Part shown: piece after piece, positions 22,372-34,250 of the stretch
Layout of the letters: every line of letters starts with the position of its first letter
Numbering within the stretch: the first letter of the stretch is position 1
NCBI RefSeq assembly: GCF_009695915.1
Contig: NZ_VUMZ01000001.1
Coordinates: 434,001 to 498,000, forward strand
Length of the DNA stretch: 64,000 bases
From: Hornefia butyriciproducens
GTDB lineage: Bacteria; Bacillota; Clostridia; Peptostreptococcales; Anaerovoracaceae
Reading direction: 5' to 3'
The notes under the pieces: generated by a model
Seen by the model: only the letters and a program-made list of their open reading frames with translations
Told to the model about the DNA's origin: nothing
The model's database searches: none
Program-made: the position numbers and the translations under genes

Positions 22372-22373
22372 TG

Positions 22374-22400
22374 AAAACCACCCGTTCAACAGGTGGTTTT
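22374..22400. terminator. Terminator between the V-ATPase operon and rlmD
   Basis: AAAACCACC (22,374-22,382) and GGTGGTTTT (22,392-22,400) form a perfect 9-bp stem with a 9-base loop; the Ts are inside the stem. It lies about 180 bases after the subunit D gene and overlaps the rlmD promoter region. Confidence 0.65.
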
Positions 22401-22467
22401 CCTCATTTCGTATCTCAGTGTATGTGCGGCTTGGCCCCGGCGTCGCGGTTTATATAAGGTTTCGCGC

Positions 22468-22515
22468 CGGCATCACCGCTCGTGAACCTGCCCCGGCGTA
22501 ACCGCCCGTGAGGCT
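22468..22515. repeat. Short imperfect tandem repeat after subunit D
   Basis: CGGCATCACCGCTCGTGAACC (22,468 on) recurs as CGGCGTAACCGCCCGTGAGGC (22,494 on) with a 26-base period. It is GC-rich and non-coding. Confidence 0.4.
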
Positions 22516-22581
22516 CCGCCGGTTCACGGCTTCGTAGCTGAGGACCGTATTTCTGCTGCCGAAGAGCTCCGCTGCCGGCCG

Positions 22582-23280
22582 CTACTGGCAAGATTCCACC
22601 ATGCGCTCGATGGCGGCTTCGTCCTTCGCCTTTTTCTCGGCGATGGCTTCCTCCAGCATCATATCCTTGACCTTCATCAGTCTTGTCTGGTTGCCTCGTT
22701 CGTTTTCGTCCAGCTTCATCTGGATATATTTAATCGTGACCTGGAGTCGGGGAATCATGACGTATTCCAGCGCATTCACGCGTCGACGCGTCTTTTCCAG
22801 CTCAGCCGCAAGCAGAGCCGTCTCTTTCTCCTTGGCCGCGAGGTCCAGAAGCATCGGAAAAATATCCGACAGCTCGGAAATCGCATTGTCCAGTTCTCCT
22901 GAGGTCCTGGCGAATCCATAAGGGAAGATGTCGGCAGGATCCTCCGCCGTGGTTCTGAAATCGAAGACCGGCACATCCACACTCATGATGTTTCTGCTGC
23001 TGACCTGAAGCTCAACGCCCTGTTTCGGGAACATCAGAGATTCTTCCATAACCTCCTGACTCATGATGGAGCTCGCCACCGTGAAGTTTTTGTAAACATT
23101 CCCAAGGCGCTTCTCCACATCCTCCCGGAGACGCCCGTTTTCACGGGCGAGATCCAGAAATTCCTTCATCAGCTCGTCCCGCTTGTCCTTCAGAAGCTTG
23201 TGGCCGCGGACGGCTGTCTTCAGGCGCTTTTTCAACGAAGTCAGCATCATCCTTGTAGGATTGACATTCATTCGTTCCAT
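22582..23280 (-). CDS. ntpD: V-type ATPase subunit D
   Basis: The 232-residue protein is the central rotor shaft. It has the conserved N-terminal NVNPTRMMLTSLKKRLKTAVRGHKLLKDKRDELM and the C-terminal coiled coil RRVNALEYVMIPRLQVTIKYI, both diagnostic of subunit D. The long, helical, charged composition fits the shaft that turns inside the A3B3 head and joins subunit F. It is the last gene of the operon, 4 bases after subunit B. The length is normal. Confidence 0.96.
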   Translation of the reverse strand: MERMNVNPTRMMLTSLKKRLKTAVRGHKLLKDKRDELMKEFLDLARENGRLREDVEKRLGNVYKNFTVASSIMSQEVMEESLMFPKQGVELQVSSRNIMSVDVPVFDFRTTAEDPADIFPYGFARTSGELDNAISELSDIFPMLLDLAAKEKETALLAAELEKTRRRVNALEYVMIPRLQVTIKYIQMKLDENERGNQTRLMKVKDMMLEEAIAEKKAKDEAAIERMVESCQ

Positions 23281-23283
23281 CGC

Positions 23284-24681
23284 TTACTCCTTCGTTTCCG
23301 TTCCCTCGTTCTCCTTCAGGTATTTCTCGATCAGTTCATCCTTGATACGTTTCAGTTCGCCCTTCGGCAGAAGCCTCAGGAGTTCCCATCCGAGATTCAG
23401 CGTATCCTCAATGCTTCGGTCTGTATCGTATCCCTGGGACACATAGCGTTTCTCGAATTCCTCGCTGAACTTCGCATACATCAGGTCGACGTCCGTCAGA
23501 GCCGCTTCGCCCAGAATGGACATCAGTTCCAAACTTTCCTTGCCCTTTGAATAGGCGGCGAACAGCTGGTTCATTGTATCCGCATGATCCTCTCGGGTTT
23601 TCCCGACGCCGATTCCCTTGTCCTTCAGACGGGACAGCGACGGCAGAACGTCGATAGGCGGCTTGATTCCCTTCCTGTCCAGCTCACGGGACAGAATGAT
23701 CTGTCCCTCTGTGATATATCCGGTCAAATCCGGAATCGGATGGGTGATATCATCCTCCGGCATCGTCAGAATCGGGATCATTGTAATGGAGCCGGGATAA
23801 CCTTTTTTCCGTCCGGCTCTCTCGTACATCGTCGCGAGGTCGGTGTACAGATAGCCCGGGTAGCCGCGTCTGCCCGGAACCTCCTTGCGGGCGGCAGATA
23901 CCTCACGGAGTGCCTCAGCGTAATTGGTGATATCCGTCAGAATGACCAGCACATGCATGTTCAGATCGAAAGCCAGGTATTCGGCCGCAGTCAGCGCCAT
24001 ACGCGGCGTGGCGATACGCTCTACCGCCGGGTCGTTGGCCAGATTCATGAACATGACAGTTCTGTCGATCGCTCCTGTTCTTCGGAAGTCGGAGGCGAAA
24101 AAGTCCGCCTCCTCATAAGTGATTCCGATCGCCGCAAAGACTACAGCGAAGTTTCCGGCATCGTCACCGAGGACCTTTGCCTGACGGGCAATCTGTGCAG
24201 CCAGATCCGCATGGGGAAGTCCGCTTCCCGAGAAAATCGGAAGTTTCTGTCCCCGGACCAGCGTGTTCAGGCCATCGATGGCAGATACGCCGGTCTGAAT
24301 GAACTCCGCAGGGTAATCTCTGGCTGCCGGATTCATCGGAAGTCCGTTAATATCCATCTGTTTCTCTGCGATAATCTCCGGTCCGCCGTCCTTGGGACGC
24401 CCCATTCCATCGAATACACGGCCCAGCATCTCCGGTGAAACGGACAGCTGTGTTCCGTGCCCCAGGAACTTTACAGCACTCTCTTTCAGGTTGATTCCCG
24501 CAGAGCTTTCGAACAACTGAACTGTAGCGTCCCCGCCGTTAATTTCCAGCACCTTGCAGAGCCGGCGTTCTCCATTGGGCAGAATGATCTCTCCCAGTTC
24601 GTCATAGGTGACGCCTTCCACGTCCTGTACCATCATCAGAGGTCCGGCAACTTCAGATATCGTTCTGTATTCCTTAATCAT
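23284..24681 (-). CDS. ntpB: V-type ATPase subunit B
   Basis: The 465-residue protein is the regulatory nucleotide-binding subunit of the head. It begins [18 protein letters not shown], typical of clostridial NtpB. It carries [27 protein letters not shown] in place of a normal Walker A loop, which is expected, since B does not hydrolyse [32 protein letters not shown] follows in the C-terminal half. Its start overlaps the subunit A stop by 8 bases, so the two are made in a fixed ratio. Confidence 0.96.
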   Translation of the reverse strand: MIKEYRTISEVAGPLMMVQDVEGVTYDELGEIILPNGERRLCKVLEINGGDATVQLFESSAGINLKESAVKFLGHGTQLSVSPEMLGRVFDGMGRPKDGGPEIIAEKQMDINGLPMNPAARDYPAEFIQTGVSAIDGLNTLVRGQKLPIFSGSGLPHADLAAQIARQAKVLGDDAGNFAVVFAAIGITYEEADFFASDFRRTGAIDRTVMFMNLANDPAVERIATPRMALTAAEYLAFDLNMHVLVILTDITNYAEALREVSAARKEVPGRRGYPGYLYTDLATMYERAGRKKGYPGSITMIPILTMPEDDITHPIPDLTGYITEGQIILSRELDRKGIKPPIDVLPSLSRLKDKGIGVGKTREDHADTMNQLFAAYSKGKESLELMSILGEAALTDVDLMYAKFSEEFEKRYVSQGYDTDRSIEDTLNLGWELLRLLPKGELKRIKDELIEKYLKENEGTETKE

Positions 24682-26452
24682 CGTCTTCCGCCCCCTTATT
24701 TACTATATCAGTGATTTCCTTCTTCATCTCGGTCAAGATCTCCTCGTAGGACGAATCGATGTCCTTCTCCTCAATATACTTGAATCTGCCGATGGTCTCT
24801 CTGACCGGGACAGCGGCCAGCTGGTTAAACGGCGCTCCTTTGGAAACAGCGTCCACCGACTGATCATAGTATCCCAGAATCAGCTTCAGCAGTTTATACT
24901 GCTTGTTCATCGAGGAATATGTGTCCACATCGTGGAACGCGTTCTGGTGGAGGTAGTCCTCACGAATGGACTTGCAGGCCTCCAGTTTGACACGATCCTC
25001 GAAGGACAGCGCGTCCACTCCGACCAGCTGCACGATTTCGTTCAGTTCCGCTTCCTCCTGAAGCAGACGGATAGCCTGGTTCCGAAGAGCCGGGAAATCT
25101 TTTGCAACATTTTCCTCAAACCACGGCGTCAGACGGTCCACATAAAGCGAATAACTGGACAGCCAGTTGATCGCCGGGAAATGTCTGGCGTGGGCCAGCC
25201 CCGCATCCAGAGACCAGAACACCTTGACGATACGCAGTGTCGCCTGGGAAACAGGCTCCGAGATATCGCCGCCCGGAGGAGATACCGCTCCAATCGCGGA
25301 AAGCGCTCCGATCCGTCCGTCGCTGCCGAGAGCGACCACGCGTCCCGCTCTTTCATAAAACTGCGCCAGACGAGACGCCAGATAAGCAGGATATCCCTCT
25401 TCACCCGGCATTTCCTCAAGACGACCGGACATTTCTCGCAGAGCCTCCGCCCAGCGGGATGTGGAATCCGCCATAAGCGCCACCGAATATCCCATGTCGC
25501 GGAAATATTCCGCGATGGTAATTCCCGTGTAAATAGATGCCTCACGGGCGGCTACCGGCATATCGGACGTATTCGCGATCAGCACGGTTCTCTTCATCAA
25601 TGATTCGCCGCTCCTCGGGTCCTTCAGTTCAGGGAATTCCATCAGTACATCAGTCATCTCGTTTCCGCGCTCACCGCAGCCGATATAGACGACGATGTCC
25701 GCGTCCGCCCATTTCGCCAGCTGATGCTGCACTACGGTTTTTCCGGAGCCGAACGGTCCGGGGACCGCGGCGACACCGCCCTTGGCGATGGGGAACAGCG
25801 TATCGATGACCCGCTGCCCTGTTACCAGCGGCATGTCCGGCACCATCTTCTCTTTGTACGGTCTGCCCCGGCGCACAGGCCACTTCTGCATCAGGCTGAG
25901 TTCTTCGATGCTTCCGTCATCTTTTTTAATTCTGCAGACTGTCTCATCGACGGTAAATGCTCCGCCTTCGACAGACTCCACAGTACCGCTTACTCCCCAT
26001 GGAACCATGATCTTTTGTTCCACGATAACGGTTTCCTTAACGGTTCCGATGATGTCCCCCGGTCCGACGCGGTCGCCGGCCTTTGCGACAGGCACAAAAT
26101 CCCATTTCTTTTCCCGGTTCAGCGCGGGAACCTGGATGCCTCGCTGAATGTTTGCCCCTTGCTGCTCGAACATGACCTCCAGCGGGCGCTGGATGCCGTC
26201 GTAAATGCTCTCGATCAGTCCGGGCCCCAGTTCGACAGAAAGCTGCGCTCCTGTTGAAACCACAGGTGCTCCCGGTCCGATTCCCGCCGTTTCTTCATAT
26301 ACCTGAATGGAGGCCATATCGCCTCTCATCTCAATGATCTCTCCGATCAGTCCAAGGTCACCTACGCGGACCACGTCGTACATATCCGCATCTTCCATAC
26401 CAGACGCTACTACCAGTGGCCCCGATACTTTAACGATTGTTCCCTGACTCAT
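24674..26452 (-). CDS. ntpA: V-type ATPase catalytic subunit A
   Basis: The 592-residue catalytic subunit has Walker A GPFGSGKT at residues 232-239, the A-type non-homologous insert before it (about 110-190), and [32 protein letters not shown] written in part for the nucleotide site. It hydrolyses ATP to drive ion pumping, or makes ATP in reverse. The start codon overlaps the subunit F stop by 1 base, and its end overlaps subunit B. Length and motifs are complete. Confidence 0.97.
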   Translation of the reverse strand: MSQGTIVKVSGPLVVASGMEDADMYDVVRVGDLGLIGEIIEMRGDMASIQVYEETAGIGPGAPVVSTGAQLSVELGPGLIESIYDGIQRPLEVMFEQQGANIQRGIQVPALNREKKWDFVPVAKAGDRVGPGDIIGTVKETVIVEQKIMVPWGVSGTVESVEGGAFTVDETVCRIKKDDGSIEELSLMQKWPVRRGRPYKEKMVPDMPLVTGQRVIDTLFPIAKGGVAAVPGPFGSGKTVVQHQLAKWADADIVVYIGCGERGNEMTDVLMEFPELKDPRSGESLMKRTVLIANTSDMPVAAREASIYTGITIAEYFRDMGYSVALMADSTSRWAEALREMSGRLEEMPGEEGYPAYLASRLAQFYERAGRVVALGSDGRIGALSAIGAVSPPGGDISEPVSQATLRIVKVFWSLDAGLAHARHFPAINWLSSYSLYVDRLTPWFEENVAKDFPALRNQAIRLLQEEAELNEIVQLVGVDALSFEDRVKLEACKSIREDYLHQNAFHDVDTYSSMNKQYKLLKLILGYYDQSVDAVSKGAPFNQLAAVPVRETIGRFKYIEEKDIDSSYEEILTEMKKEITDIVNKGAEDDD

Positions 26453-26775
26453 TATCTATCACCTCCGAATAGTATGTCTGCGCCGACTGCGCGTTCCACC
26501 GATTTACGGACGTTGTTCAGTCCTGTACCGGACGGGCCGTCCTTATTGGGGATCGGTATGATGGCAGGCAGCCTTGAATCCTTGTATTTATCAATTTCTT
26601 TTTCCAACTGTACGGCAAGGCCTTCTGTGATGTAAATGATGGCGTATTCGCCTTCTGCCCATTTCCGCAGAGCCGCTTTCGCCTCCTCTGCCTTTTCGGT
26701 CGGAAACACGTCCAGACCGACTGCTTTGAATCCAAGCACAGAATCCCTGTCGCCGATGACTCCGATTTTATACAT
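26452..26775 (-). CDS. ntpG: V-type ATPase subunit F
   Basis: The 107-residue protein has the small alpha/beta fold of the stalk subunit: [25 protein letters not shown] at the start, then [18 protein letters not shown] and the proline-rich [20 protein letters not shown], all diagnostic of subunit F. It binds the D shaft at its base. It overlaps subunit C by 8 bases. In Enterococcus hirae the gene for this subunit is called ntpG. Confidence 0.94.
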   Translation of the reverse strand: MYKIGVIGDRDSVLGFKAVGLDVFPTEKAEEAKAALRKWAEGEYAIIYITEGLAVQLEKEIDKYKDSRLPAIIPIPNKDGPSGTGLNNVRKSVERAVGADILFGGDR

Positions 26776-27775
26776 ACGGTTCCCTCAATCTTTCACCTGT
26801 CTCCTCCGGCGATGCACCGACCAGAATCCCCGTCAGGACGATCCTCAGATTGTCGATCTCGACCTCCTTTGCCAACCAGTAGCCGGCGATAGGGACAATG
26901 CCGAAGGAAAGATATTTGGCTTTCTTGTTGTATTCCATCAGCGCGTCTTCCAGCATTTTCTCGAACAAAGTAAAGTCCCCTTCTTCTTTGATCATCCGGC
27001 CTCCCTCGGCCATCATATCCTTCAGACCATAGGGAATCAGCTTGTCCGCCACCTGGGAATAGGGTTCCTCCCAGCTCTGAATATAGAACTGTTCCTGGAT
27101 ATTTCCGCCGTCCAAATAAACCGTCTGAAAAAAGGACCACGCCTTGCCGATTTCTCTGAGCCGCACGAACGCCTTGAGGTTCAGGAGGTCGATCTGCAGT
27201 TTCACAATGCCGATCAGAAATTCCTCACCACTCTCCTCGGCCGCACGGAGCATGTCCCTGTAGCAGGCTTTGTCCATGATGATATCGATCATCTGGGGAT
27301 CATGTCCCCTGCTGTAAAGGTCCATCGCCTCTTCAATGGCGTGCTTCATGTTGACGGGCATGAACATATAGTTCCGGTCCCGGATCATCGCCATCATTTT
27401 ATTCCATTCTATATCGCCCGTCGACATCAGAAACGTGTCGTCCGGCGTGATTCCGAGAAGCTCTGATTTCAGGCAGACCTTCACATTATGGTAATCGTAG
27501 GGGTACAGGTACAGCGCAAGTTCTTTGCGCTCCGGCAATGTATTGTAGATCATATCGAACAGTTTGTTCTGTTCTCTTCTGATAAACGCTTCCACATCGC
27601 CTTCCTTGACCTCCGGCGATTCTCCGTAGCCAAATTCCTGAAGGAGGGCCTCTGCCGCGTCAAAATCCGTACAGTTCGCCAGTCTCATGAGGTCCTGACG
27701 CTTCATCAGATTCCGGACGTAGCAGCCAATGAACGCATCGGCAAAGATATAATCATTTTCTTTTCTTTTTGCCAT
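26768..27775 (-). CDS. ntpC: V-type ATPase subunit C
   Basis: The 335-residue protein is the helical funnel subunit joining the shaft to the membrane rotor ring. It is recognised by length, operon position between E and F, and motifs CYVRNLMKRQDLMRLANC, LYLYPYDYHNVKVCLKSELLG near residue 110 and the mid-segment DLLNLKAFVRLREIGK. It is related to V-ATPase d and A-ATPase C proteins. No anomalies were seen. Confidence 0.94.
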   Translation of the reverse strand: MAKRKENDYIFADAFIGCYVRNLMKRQDLMRLANCTDFDAAEALLQEFGYGESPEVKEGDVEAFIRREQNKLFDMIYNTLPERKELALYLYPYDYHNVKVCLKSELLGITPDDTFLMSTGDIEWNKMMAMIRDRNYMFMPVNMKHAIEEAMDLYSRGHDPQMIDIIMDKACYRDMLRAAEESGEEFLIGIVKLQIDLLNLKAFVRLREIGKAWSFFQTVYLDGGNIQEQFYIQSWEEPYSQVADKLIPYGLKDMMAEGGRMIKEEGDFTLFEKMLEDALMEYNKKAKYLSFGIVPIAGYWLAKEVEIDNLRIVLTGILVGASPEETGERLREPYV

Positions 27776-27787
27776 GTTCCTCCGCTC

Positions 27788-28372
27788 CTATTCGCCAAAC
27801 AGCACCTTTGCAACTTCTGCTGTCAGCTCGCCTTTCACCTCGTCCACAAGAGACTCGATACTGCCGCTGACATATACCTGTCCGTTTTTCAGGAGCACGC
27901 CGCCCCGGATCGGTTCTGTTTCGTCCGACACGGAAAAAGCGCCTCCCTCTGTTTCACGATTCAGCTTTTCTGCAAGCTGCGGTCCGACCTCCGCGGCGTC
28001 CTTCTCATTGAAGACGAGTTCGCCGCCGGTGCTCCCAGTGCTCTTCACAATACCGGCCAGGAACTCCACGTACCTGTCTTTGTCCATGGACGCAATCTGT
28101 CCGATAGCTCCGTCAAAGCAGTCCGCGATCATCTCCTGTTTCCTGGCCAGAATCAGCTTGCGTCCGTCTATGGCCGCAACCGCCTCGCGGCGGTTCACCG
28201 TTCTGACTTTGTCCGCGGCGCCACGTTCCCGCGCTTCGGAAACAACGGCTTCCGCCTTCTCTCTGGCCTCCGCGATGATTGCATCACTGCCGGAATCGGC
28301 TTCGCTGAGAATGGAGCCCGCAACGGTTTCCGCTTCACTCATGATCTTTGATGTAATCTTCTCTATGCCCAT
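27788..28372 (-). CDS. ntpE: V-type ATPase subunit E
   Basis: The protein of about 194 residues is the peripheral-stalk subunit, with an N-terminal coiled coil (ITSKIMSEAETVAGSILSEA, IIAEAREKAEAVVSEARERG) and a globular C-terminal end (LVFNEKDAAEVGPQLAEKL, RGGVLLKNGQVYVSGSIESL). The ATG at 28,372 is chosen because AGGAAG lies 7 bases upstream; a TTG six codons earlier lacks one. It pairs with subunit G/H at 30,839 to hold the head still. Confidence 0.92.
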   Translation of the reverse strand: MGIEKITSKIMSEAETVAGSILSEADSGSDAIIAEAREKAEAVVSEARERGAADKVRTVNRREAVAAIDGRKLILARKQEMIADCFDGAIGQIASMDKDRYVEFLAGIVKSTGSTGGELVFNEKDAAEVGPQLAEKLNRETEGGAFSVSDETEPIRGGVLLKNGQVYVSGSIESLVDEVKGELTAEVAKVLFGE

Positions 28373-28393
28373 TTTGTCACTTCCTGTCAATCA

Positions 28394-30838
<2,445 letters not shown>

Positions 30839-30852
<14 letters not shown>

Positions 30853-31165
30853 TGGTGCTCACAATCCTTTCTACTATCAGACCGATAGCTTTTTCTTTAT
30901 TCTTCTTCGCCGCTTCGACCAGCTGTGTACTGTCCGATTCTGCCTGCTTCATGGCGGCGGCGTACTTCTGGTCCGATTCCTCCTGTCCTTCCTTCATAAA
31001 GGCGTCGTAGATATCCTTCGCTTTAGTCTGCGCCTCCTCTGCGATCCTTCCGGCCTCCGCTTCTGCGTCTTCGATTCGTTTCCGAGCCTCCGTGCGCGCG
31101 TCCCGCTGCACCTGATCCGCCCGGTCTTCACACTCTTTTATCTTCGAGAGTTCCTCGACGAACAC
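30839..31165 (-). CDS. V-type ATPase peripheral-stalk coiled-coil subunit (G/H)
   Basis: The protein of about 108 residues is almost entirely coiled coil, with many Glu, Lys, Arg and Ala (FVEELSKIKECEDRADQVQR, RKRIEDAEAEAGRIAEEA), the usual look of the subunit partnering E in the outer stalk (NtpF in Enterococcus, AhaH in methanogens). The GTG at 31,165 is preferred because AGGGAGG lies 8 bases upstream; the longer frame has no site. It is the first gene of the nine-gene operon. Confidence 0.85.
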
Positions 31166-31243
31166 GCTGCTCACCTCCCTTTCATAAAATTCTTTAACAC
31201 GTCTTCCTTTAACAAAATAAAATGCGCACAATTCTTAATCTAT

Positions 31244-31272
31244 AGTATACTTTATTTCCCGCCAGGAATCAA
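31244..31272 (-). promoter_or_regulatory. Probable V-ATPase operon promoter
   Basis: Minus strand: -35 TTGATT (31,267-31,272), 17 bases, -10 TATACT (31,244-31,249). It gives a leader of about 70 bases before the GTG of the first gene. Confidence 0.55.
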
Positions 31273-31295
31273 CGATAGTTATTAGTTTATCAAGA

Positions 31296-31332
31296 ACAAA
31301 TCACCCCATGTGATTTGTTGTTCGGCAACAAA
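31296..31332. repeat. Two overlapping hairpins upstream of the V-ATPase promoter
   Basis: ACAAATCAC-CCCAT-GTGATTTGT (31,296-31,318) is a perfect 9-bp stem. TTTGTTG-TTCGG-CAACAAA (31,314-31,332) is a perfect 7-bp stem. They share bases, so they exclude each other. Within the same about 240-base gap lie a palindrome CTTTGTACAAAG (31,395-31,406) and no gene. Confidence 0.5.
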
Positions 31333-31467
31333 TATATGTACATTTTTTCAATTCTGTACGGGAACCGCGAGGCCGGAACAAAAAATACTTTGTACTTTGT
31401 ACAAAGACCTCAAGAGAGAAGGCGGCGACTCCCGCGACGAGAGCAGCTGCCGCGAAGCGCCGCGCAC

Positions 31468-31501
31468 AAAAAAAGGGAACTGCCGGCGTTCAGCAGTTCC
31501 C
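31468..31501 (-). terminator. Terminator of the winged-helix gene
   Basis: GGGAACTGC (31,475-31,483) and GCAGTTCCC (31,493-31,501) form a perfect stem; seven Ts follow on the minus strand (31,468-31,474). Confidence 0.9.
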
Positions 31502-31519
31502 TCCGCAAAACTTGAAATT

Positions 31520-31795
31520 TCAGGACTCCTGCGGCATGCCTACGTAGTAGGCTCTGCCCTGATCGGTAACCGCATACCGGGTTCTGATCCGTCCTTCTCT
31601 GTCGAAATATTGATCCACTCCCGTCAGGATGCCGGTCTTCTGCAGCGTCTGCATGATGTCCTCGATGTTCCTCGCGTTACACTGTTTTTCCTGATACTCA
31701 TTCTTCAGGCCTCTGCAGACATCGATGGATGTCAGCGGTCTGCCCAGGCTGACGGCATACTCTACAATCCGGAATTTAAATGGTAACTGCTGCAT
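31520..31795 (-). CDS. Small winged-helix-like protein
   Basis: The protein of about 91 residues starts MQQLPFKFRIVEYAVSLGRP with AGGAGGG 6 bases upstream of the ATG at 31,795. RNIEDIMQTLQKTGILTGVDQY is a likely recognition helix, and FDREGRIRTRYAVTDQGRAYYVG the wing. The final TDQGRAYY is typical of winged-helix regulators. No target is obvious; it is monocistronic between the V-ATPase operon and the exporter genes. A TATATTATAG stretch near 31,875 may be its promoter. Confidence 0.7.
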   Translation of the reverse strand: MQQLPFKFRIVEYAVSLGRPLTSIDVCRGLKNEYQEKQCNARNIEDIMQTLQKTGILTGVDQYFDREGRIRTRYAVTDQGRAYYVGMPQES

Positions 31796-32063
31796 GACTA
31801 CCCTCCTGTTCCAATTCCATGAAACAACGAATATATTCTGCTTCACACTGTTAGTACACCTCTCCTTATCTATAATATACACCAAATTCTGTTTTTGTAC
31901 ACAGGAATTAAAAAATTTATACAATATTTTAACCTATCTTTTACACATTGTATTTCTGCACGGTCTGCGATGCGCCGGAGAACACGGGAGTAAGCACGAA
32001 GAAATCCTGAATCCTATATGCTACGGCCTCTCTCTTTCTTCAGAAGCAAAACTTAACCAAATG

Positions 32064-32098
32064 AAAAAGCCCCGGCGTATTGAACGTCGGGGCTTTTT
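32064..32098. terminator. Bidirectional terminator downstream of the YhgE-like gene
   Basis: AAAAAGCCCCG (32,064-32,074) and CGGGGCTTTTT (32,088-32,098), extended inward by three pairs, lie 13 bases after the stop at 32,112. Confidence 0.92.
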
Positions 32099-32111
32099 CA
32101 TTTAGTTAGTA

Positions 32112-34130
32112 TTATTTGGGAGAAACCTCATCCATCTTGTAGATGAAGGTTACTGATTTGTAAGTTTTTGTATTGCCGAAGCTGTTGTAGTCCTGCGCAG
32201 CCTTCTGGATGGCCTTGGCGTTGTCCACCACGTCCAGCAGATTGCTGGCGTTCAGCTTGTCAATCTCGCTCTTCGCTTTGTTCATAGCGCTGTCAACGCT
32301 CTTGTCCAGAGTCTTCGCGCCTTTTGCCAGCGCTGCCGCACCGGAGGCCAGCTCAGCCTCCTTGCTGCTGAAAGTCACTGTGCCGTTGTACAGCTGCATA
32401 GAGCCGGACGCCAGCTTGTTCACGCCGCTGACCAACTCTGTGCTTCCGCCCTGCAGAGCGACAACTCCGTCGTAAACCTCTTTAGAACCTTGACTTAACG
32501 ATTGAGCTCCTTTGACTAAGTCGCCATCATCAGAAAGCGCATCTTTTACCTTGTTTACGCCTCCAGATACACTGTCTGCACCGGAAGCAACCGATTTAGC
32601 GCCAGCTTCAAGTTTGGAAATGTCCTTACTTTTCTCAATTCCATGCAGCACATCACTGACACCCTGAGTATACGACTTAACACCAGAATGATAGTTAGTC
32701 AAAGCATCCAACTGTTTCTTAGTCCCCTGCAAGTTCGCTTTCTCAACCTCTAGCTTCGCTTTGGCGGCAACTGCTTCTTTATAGGTATCCGAATCACTCT
32801 GCCCGGCGGCCTCTAATTTTTTTATTGCCGCGTCGTATTGAGAAATGCCGCTGTCCGCCTTACTAATCGCACTTCCGATCTGAGCGGCATAGTTTTCCTC
32901 AGTAATTGAAATATTATTCAATCCTGCGGCTTTCATCTGTTGGTTTACAGATGTAATAATTGTATCTACAACCTCATCTGTTCCCTTATTGATACTATCG
33001 TTATTTGCAGTGATTTCCTCTAGATTATCTGTGATCCCTGAAATAACCTGCGGAATGCCCTTCGATACGTCATTCGCGCCTTTACTGACATCGCTTGCCC
33101 CAGATGCCAGAACATTTACCTGTCCATGCATTTCTTTTAGCCCTGCGAGCAGAGCCGCGTTGCCGTCCGAGACCTGCTTAGAACCGGCAGCCAACTTGCT
33201 GACACCTCCCGCCAGTGCCGGCGTTTTGGACTTAAGCAGATTTGTTCCGCTCGCCACGTCCTTCGCACCGTTTTTAATAGTCTTGCTGGCTGCGGAAAGC
33301 TTTCCGGCTCCTGAAGCGACCTTATCCGCTCCGTTCGAGAGCTGACTCGTTCCATTTGCCAGCTTCTTCGCAGCACTCTTCACCTCATCCATTTTATCTT
33401 TAAGGTCTGAGGCATTGTTGACATCGGACATATCGATATCCTGGAACATTTCATCGGTAACTACAGAATAAGCATTCTCCACGTTATACTTTGTGGTATC
33501 GCACTCGATCGTGACGCTCTCCGGAATATCGATGTCCTTCGCGCCGGAATCCAGTTCTGACAGATTCAGGCTCAGGCTCTCGCTCAGTCCCGGTAGGGCG
33601 TATCCGACCACTGTGTTTCTGGTTCCGTCATCGATCACCTTGCCGTTATCGACGGACACGTTGGAGAAATCATCGTTGTCGAAGATGAAGGCTGTCATGA
33701 CCGCGAACGGTACATAGACGTTGTTCCTTTTGATATTATTTGTATAGGTGATGTGAATTTTCACATGACCGCTTTCCCCCGCAAGGTCGGCAGGGGAGAT
33801 GGCTTTTCCGTCCAGCGTGTAGGACACCTTCATGGTGACCGGCAGCTGCGCGTCGTCATAGCCTTTGTACTTCAGGTTACCCTCGTCGCTGACCACACGT
33901 TTATATTCGTTTCCGTTGGCCTTCTGCATGATGTAAACTGTCTCTTTTCCGTCGTTTCCGCCGGAGCTGTCCGTCGTCGAGACCTTGTTTGAACTGCTCT
34001 TGCCGCTCTTCTCCGAGGTCGCTCCAAAGGAGAAACTGTTCAGGCTGAAGAAGCAGACGACTGCGACGATCAGCGTTACCGCCAATGCAGCGGTGAGCCT
34101 TCCTCTCTCTGTGATTCCTTTCCCTTTCAT
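32112..34130 (-). CDS. Secreted YhgE/Pip-like protein with coiled-coil repeats
   Basis: The 672-residue protein has a signal-like N-terminal helix (TAALAVTLIVAVVCFFSLNSFSFG), an extracellular beta-rich part (VTMKVSYTLDGKAISPADLAG, GHVKIHITYTNN), and from about residue 260 many copies of an A/S-x-G-A-x-x-L heptad-like repeat (LSNGADKVASGAGKLSAAS, VSKLAAGSKQVSDGNAALLAG). Such repeats occur in YhgE/Pip proteins and MmpL partners. It lacks the C-terminal membrane domain of full YhgE. It is 120 bases downstream of an MMPL exporter and likely works with it in the envelope, for example in lipid or peptide export. Confidence 0.8.
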   Translation of the reverse strand: MKGKGITERGRLTAALAVTLIVAVVCFFSLNSFSFGATSEKSGKSSSNKVSTTDSSGGNDGKETVYIMQKANGNEYKRVVSDEGNLKYKGYDDAQLPVTMKVSYTLDGKAISPADLAGESGHVKIHITYTNNIKRNNVYVPFAVMTAFIFDNDDFSNVSVDNGKVIDDGTRNTVVGYALPGLSESLSLNLSELDSGAKDIDIPESVTIECDTTKYNVENAYSVVTDEMFQDIDMSDVNNASDLKDKMDEVKSAAKKLANGTSQLSNGADKVASGAGKLSAASKTIKNGAKDVASGTNLLKSKTPALAGGVSKLAAGSKQVSDGNAALLAGLKEMHGQVNVLASGASDVSKGANDVSKGIPQVISGITDNLEEITANNDSINKGTDEVVDTIITSVNQQMKAAGLNNISITEENYAAQIGSAISKADSGISQYDAAIKKLEAAGQSDSDTYKEAVAAKAKLEVEKANLQGTKKQLDALTNYHSGVKSYTQGVSDVLHGIEKSKDISKLEAGAKSVASGADSVSGGVNKVKDALSDDGDLVKGAQSLSQGSKEVYDGVVALQGGSTELVSGVNKLASGSMQLYNGTVTFSSKEAELASGAAALAKGAKTLDKSVDSAMNKAKSEIDKLNASNLLDVVDNAKAIQKAAQDYNSFGNTKTYKSVTFIYKMDEVSPK

Positions 34131-34250
34131 TTTACTTACTCCTCCAATAATACTTACTTTTTATAACCTTTGAATTCCTCCGCGGCAGCGGTTACAAAAG
34201 AAACCCGCCGGGTTCCGCGAGGGAATCTCTCCGTACTTGTTCTTTGTGGA

